From contig JABGYE010000331.1 in the NCBI GenBank assembly GCA_018675395.1, positions 1 to 6,136 on the forward strand: a stretch of 6,136 bases of DNA. Reading direction: 5' to 3'. Position numbers and translations under genes: made by a program. Shown here piece by piece: positions 5,527 through 6,136 of the stretch. Source of the stretch: EC70 sp018675395 (lineage in GTDB: Bacteria > Verrucomicrobiota > Verrucomicrobiia > Verrucomicrobiales > DEV007). The first letter of the stretch is position 1. Every line of letters starts with the position of its first letter. The notes beneath the pieces are model-generated. The model saw only the letters and a program-made list of their open reading frames with translations. It did no database searches and was not told the origin of the DNA.

Positions 5527-6136
5527 TTATATAAGCTCTCTTATTGGGGCAGTTTCCGTCATCGCGCTTTTTAGTTCATTGGGAAGGCTTTGGATTAACC
5601 TGACTTGGCCCAGATCAAAGAGTGAATGCATGATTGTTGCCATCATATGCTGAGGCCGATAAGGAGTCGTAGTTGATTTTGTTGCATGAGCATCTGACTG
5701 ACCAATGACTTGGCCCATCTTGAGTCCTCCTCCGAAAAAAAGTAAAGGGGTCAGCTCACCGTAATGTTCCCTGCCTCCATTTTTATTTATTCTTGGCGTT
5801 CGCCCCATTTCGCCAGTCACTACGAGTAAGATTTTATCTTCTAGACCACGTGACCGGACGTCATCAATGAATGCGGCAACTGCATGATCTACTTGAGGGG
5901 CTAACCAGGCAAATCCGCCAAGGCCCTTGGGACTGTTATTGTTGCTGTGATGATCCCAGCCGCAATCACTCACGGTAATGAATCCGCAGCCCGCTTCGCA
6001 TAAACGACGGGCTAGGAGTAATTGCTTGCCTAAAAGGTTAGAGGCTCTTCTCATGTCGCCCCAACGTGTGACTTCCTTGATGTTAAATAATTTGCTAGTG
6101 TCGTATTTCGCAATAGTGCGTGTATCTTCTTTTGAG
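5527..6136 (-). CDS. DUF1501 family protein, C-terminal fragment
   Basis: The minus-strand frame is open from the right edge to TAA at 5529-5527; 203 codons are visible (the first incomplete) and the start is outside. An internal ATG at 6054 is not the start, because the 27 complete codons upstream of it stay open and read on naturally. Members are usually about 400-480 residues, often with a Tat signal, so roughly half is missing. Counting complete codons from the edge, the motifs are GWDHH (59-63), VVTGEMGRTPRIN (105-117), GGREHYGE (120-127), FGGGLKMGQVIG (134-145) and the final region TPYRPQHMMATIMHSLFDLG (157-176, T being residue 157). These match the DUF1501 core, which belongs to the alkaline phosphatase/sulfatase fold; the Asp, Glu and His residues are candidate metal ligands. 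Activity is not established. The family is very numerous in Planctomycetota and Verrucomicrobiota, usually next to DUF1549/DUF1553 or DUF1800 genes. Here it faces the LamG gene tail to tail, 13 nt apart. Confidence 0.93.
   Translation of the reverse strand, partial: SKEDTRTIAKYDTSKLFNIKEVTRWGDMRRASNLLGKQLLLARRLCEAGCGFITVSDCGWDHHSNNNSPKGLGGFAWLAPQVDHAVAAFIDDVRSRGLEDKILLVVTGEMGRTPRINKNGGREHYGELTPLLFFGGGLKMGQVIGQSDAHATKSTTTPYRPQHMMATIMHSLFDLGQVRLIQSLPNELKSAMTETAPIRELI

Noticed and set aside
5509..5545. Bidirectional terminator between the convergent LamG and DUF1501 genes
   Set aside because: Only AT-rich weak pairings exist: GCTTA (5519-5523) with TAAGC (5532-5536), and AATAAG (5509-5514) with CTTATT (5540-5545). 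The stems are short and lack GC and a T-run, so I do not annotate it.
5527..6054. A complete small minus-strand gene starting at the ATG at 6054
   Set aside because: The frame stays open through 6135 and the whole reads as the C-terminal half of DUF1501, so the ATG is internal.
1..6136. CRISPR array, riboswitch, insertion sequence, defence or toxin-antitoxin system
   Set aside because: I read both strands and found no spaced repeats, terminal inverted repeats, transposase motifs or conserved riboswitch-like leaders.

Overview
The window looks like a bacterial chromosome fragment, most likely from Verrucomicrobiota (an Opitutae-like, moderately AT-rich lineage). This is inferred from three things. 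A Kdo transferase implies a Gram-negative outer membrane. The rhomboid carries a C-terminal helical extension. A LamG-type secreted protein lies beside a DUF1501 protein, a pairing of families greatly expanded in Verrucomicrobiota and Planctomycetota. No marker gene fixes the taxon.

Layout. The left edge (1-223, minus strand) holds the N-terminal part of a small secreted protein, which runs off the window. A divergent intergenic region (224-395) contains a candidate promoter on each strand and an inverted repeat between them. Next comes a tight three-gene plus-strand operon: a rhomboid-family intramembrane protease (396-1400), the 16S rRNA guanine-N2 methyltransferase rsmD (1405-1968) and the Kdo transferase waaA (1965-3269). 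The first gap is 4 nt and the second junction is an ATGA overlap. A complete tRNA-Glu (anticodon TTC, encoded CCA) follows at 3346-3420. After a 300-nt non-coding stretch with small palindromes, repeats and promoter-like hexamers comes a large exported LamG-domain protein (about 3723-5513). It converges, with a 13-nt gap, on the C-terminal part of a DUF1501 protein (5527-6136, minus strand) whose start lies beyond the right edge.

How the genes fit together. The rhomboid-rsmD-waaA block is housekeeping: membrane proteolysis, ribosome modification and lipid A/Kdo core assembly. The operon is held together by translational coupling rather than an obvious shared pathway. The right part is the accessory, cell-surface part: an exported multi-domain beta-sandwich protein and a member of the alkaline-phosphatase/sulfatase-fold DUF1501 family. 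I found no transposase, integrase, CRISPR array, toxin-antitoxin pair or defence system. The most notable items are the uncharacterised exported LamG protein with its convergent DUF1501 neighbour, the rhomboid with an altered serine motif and an extra C-terminal domain, and the symmetrical element between the divergent genes at the left. I see no strong sign of a new multi-gene system.
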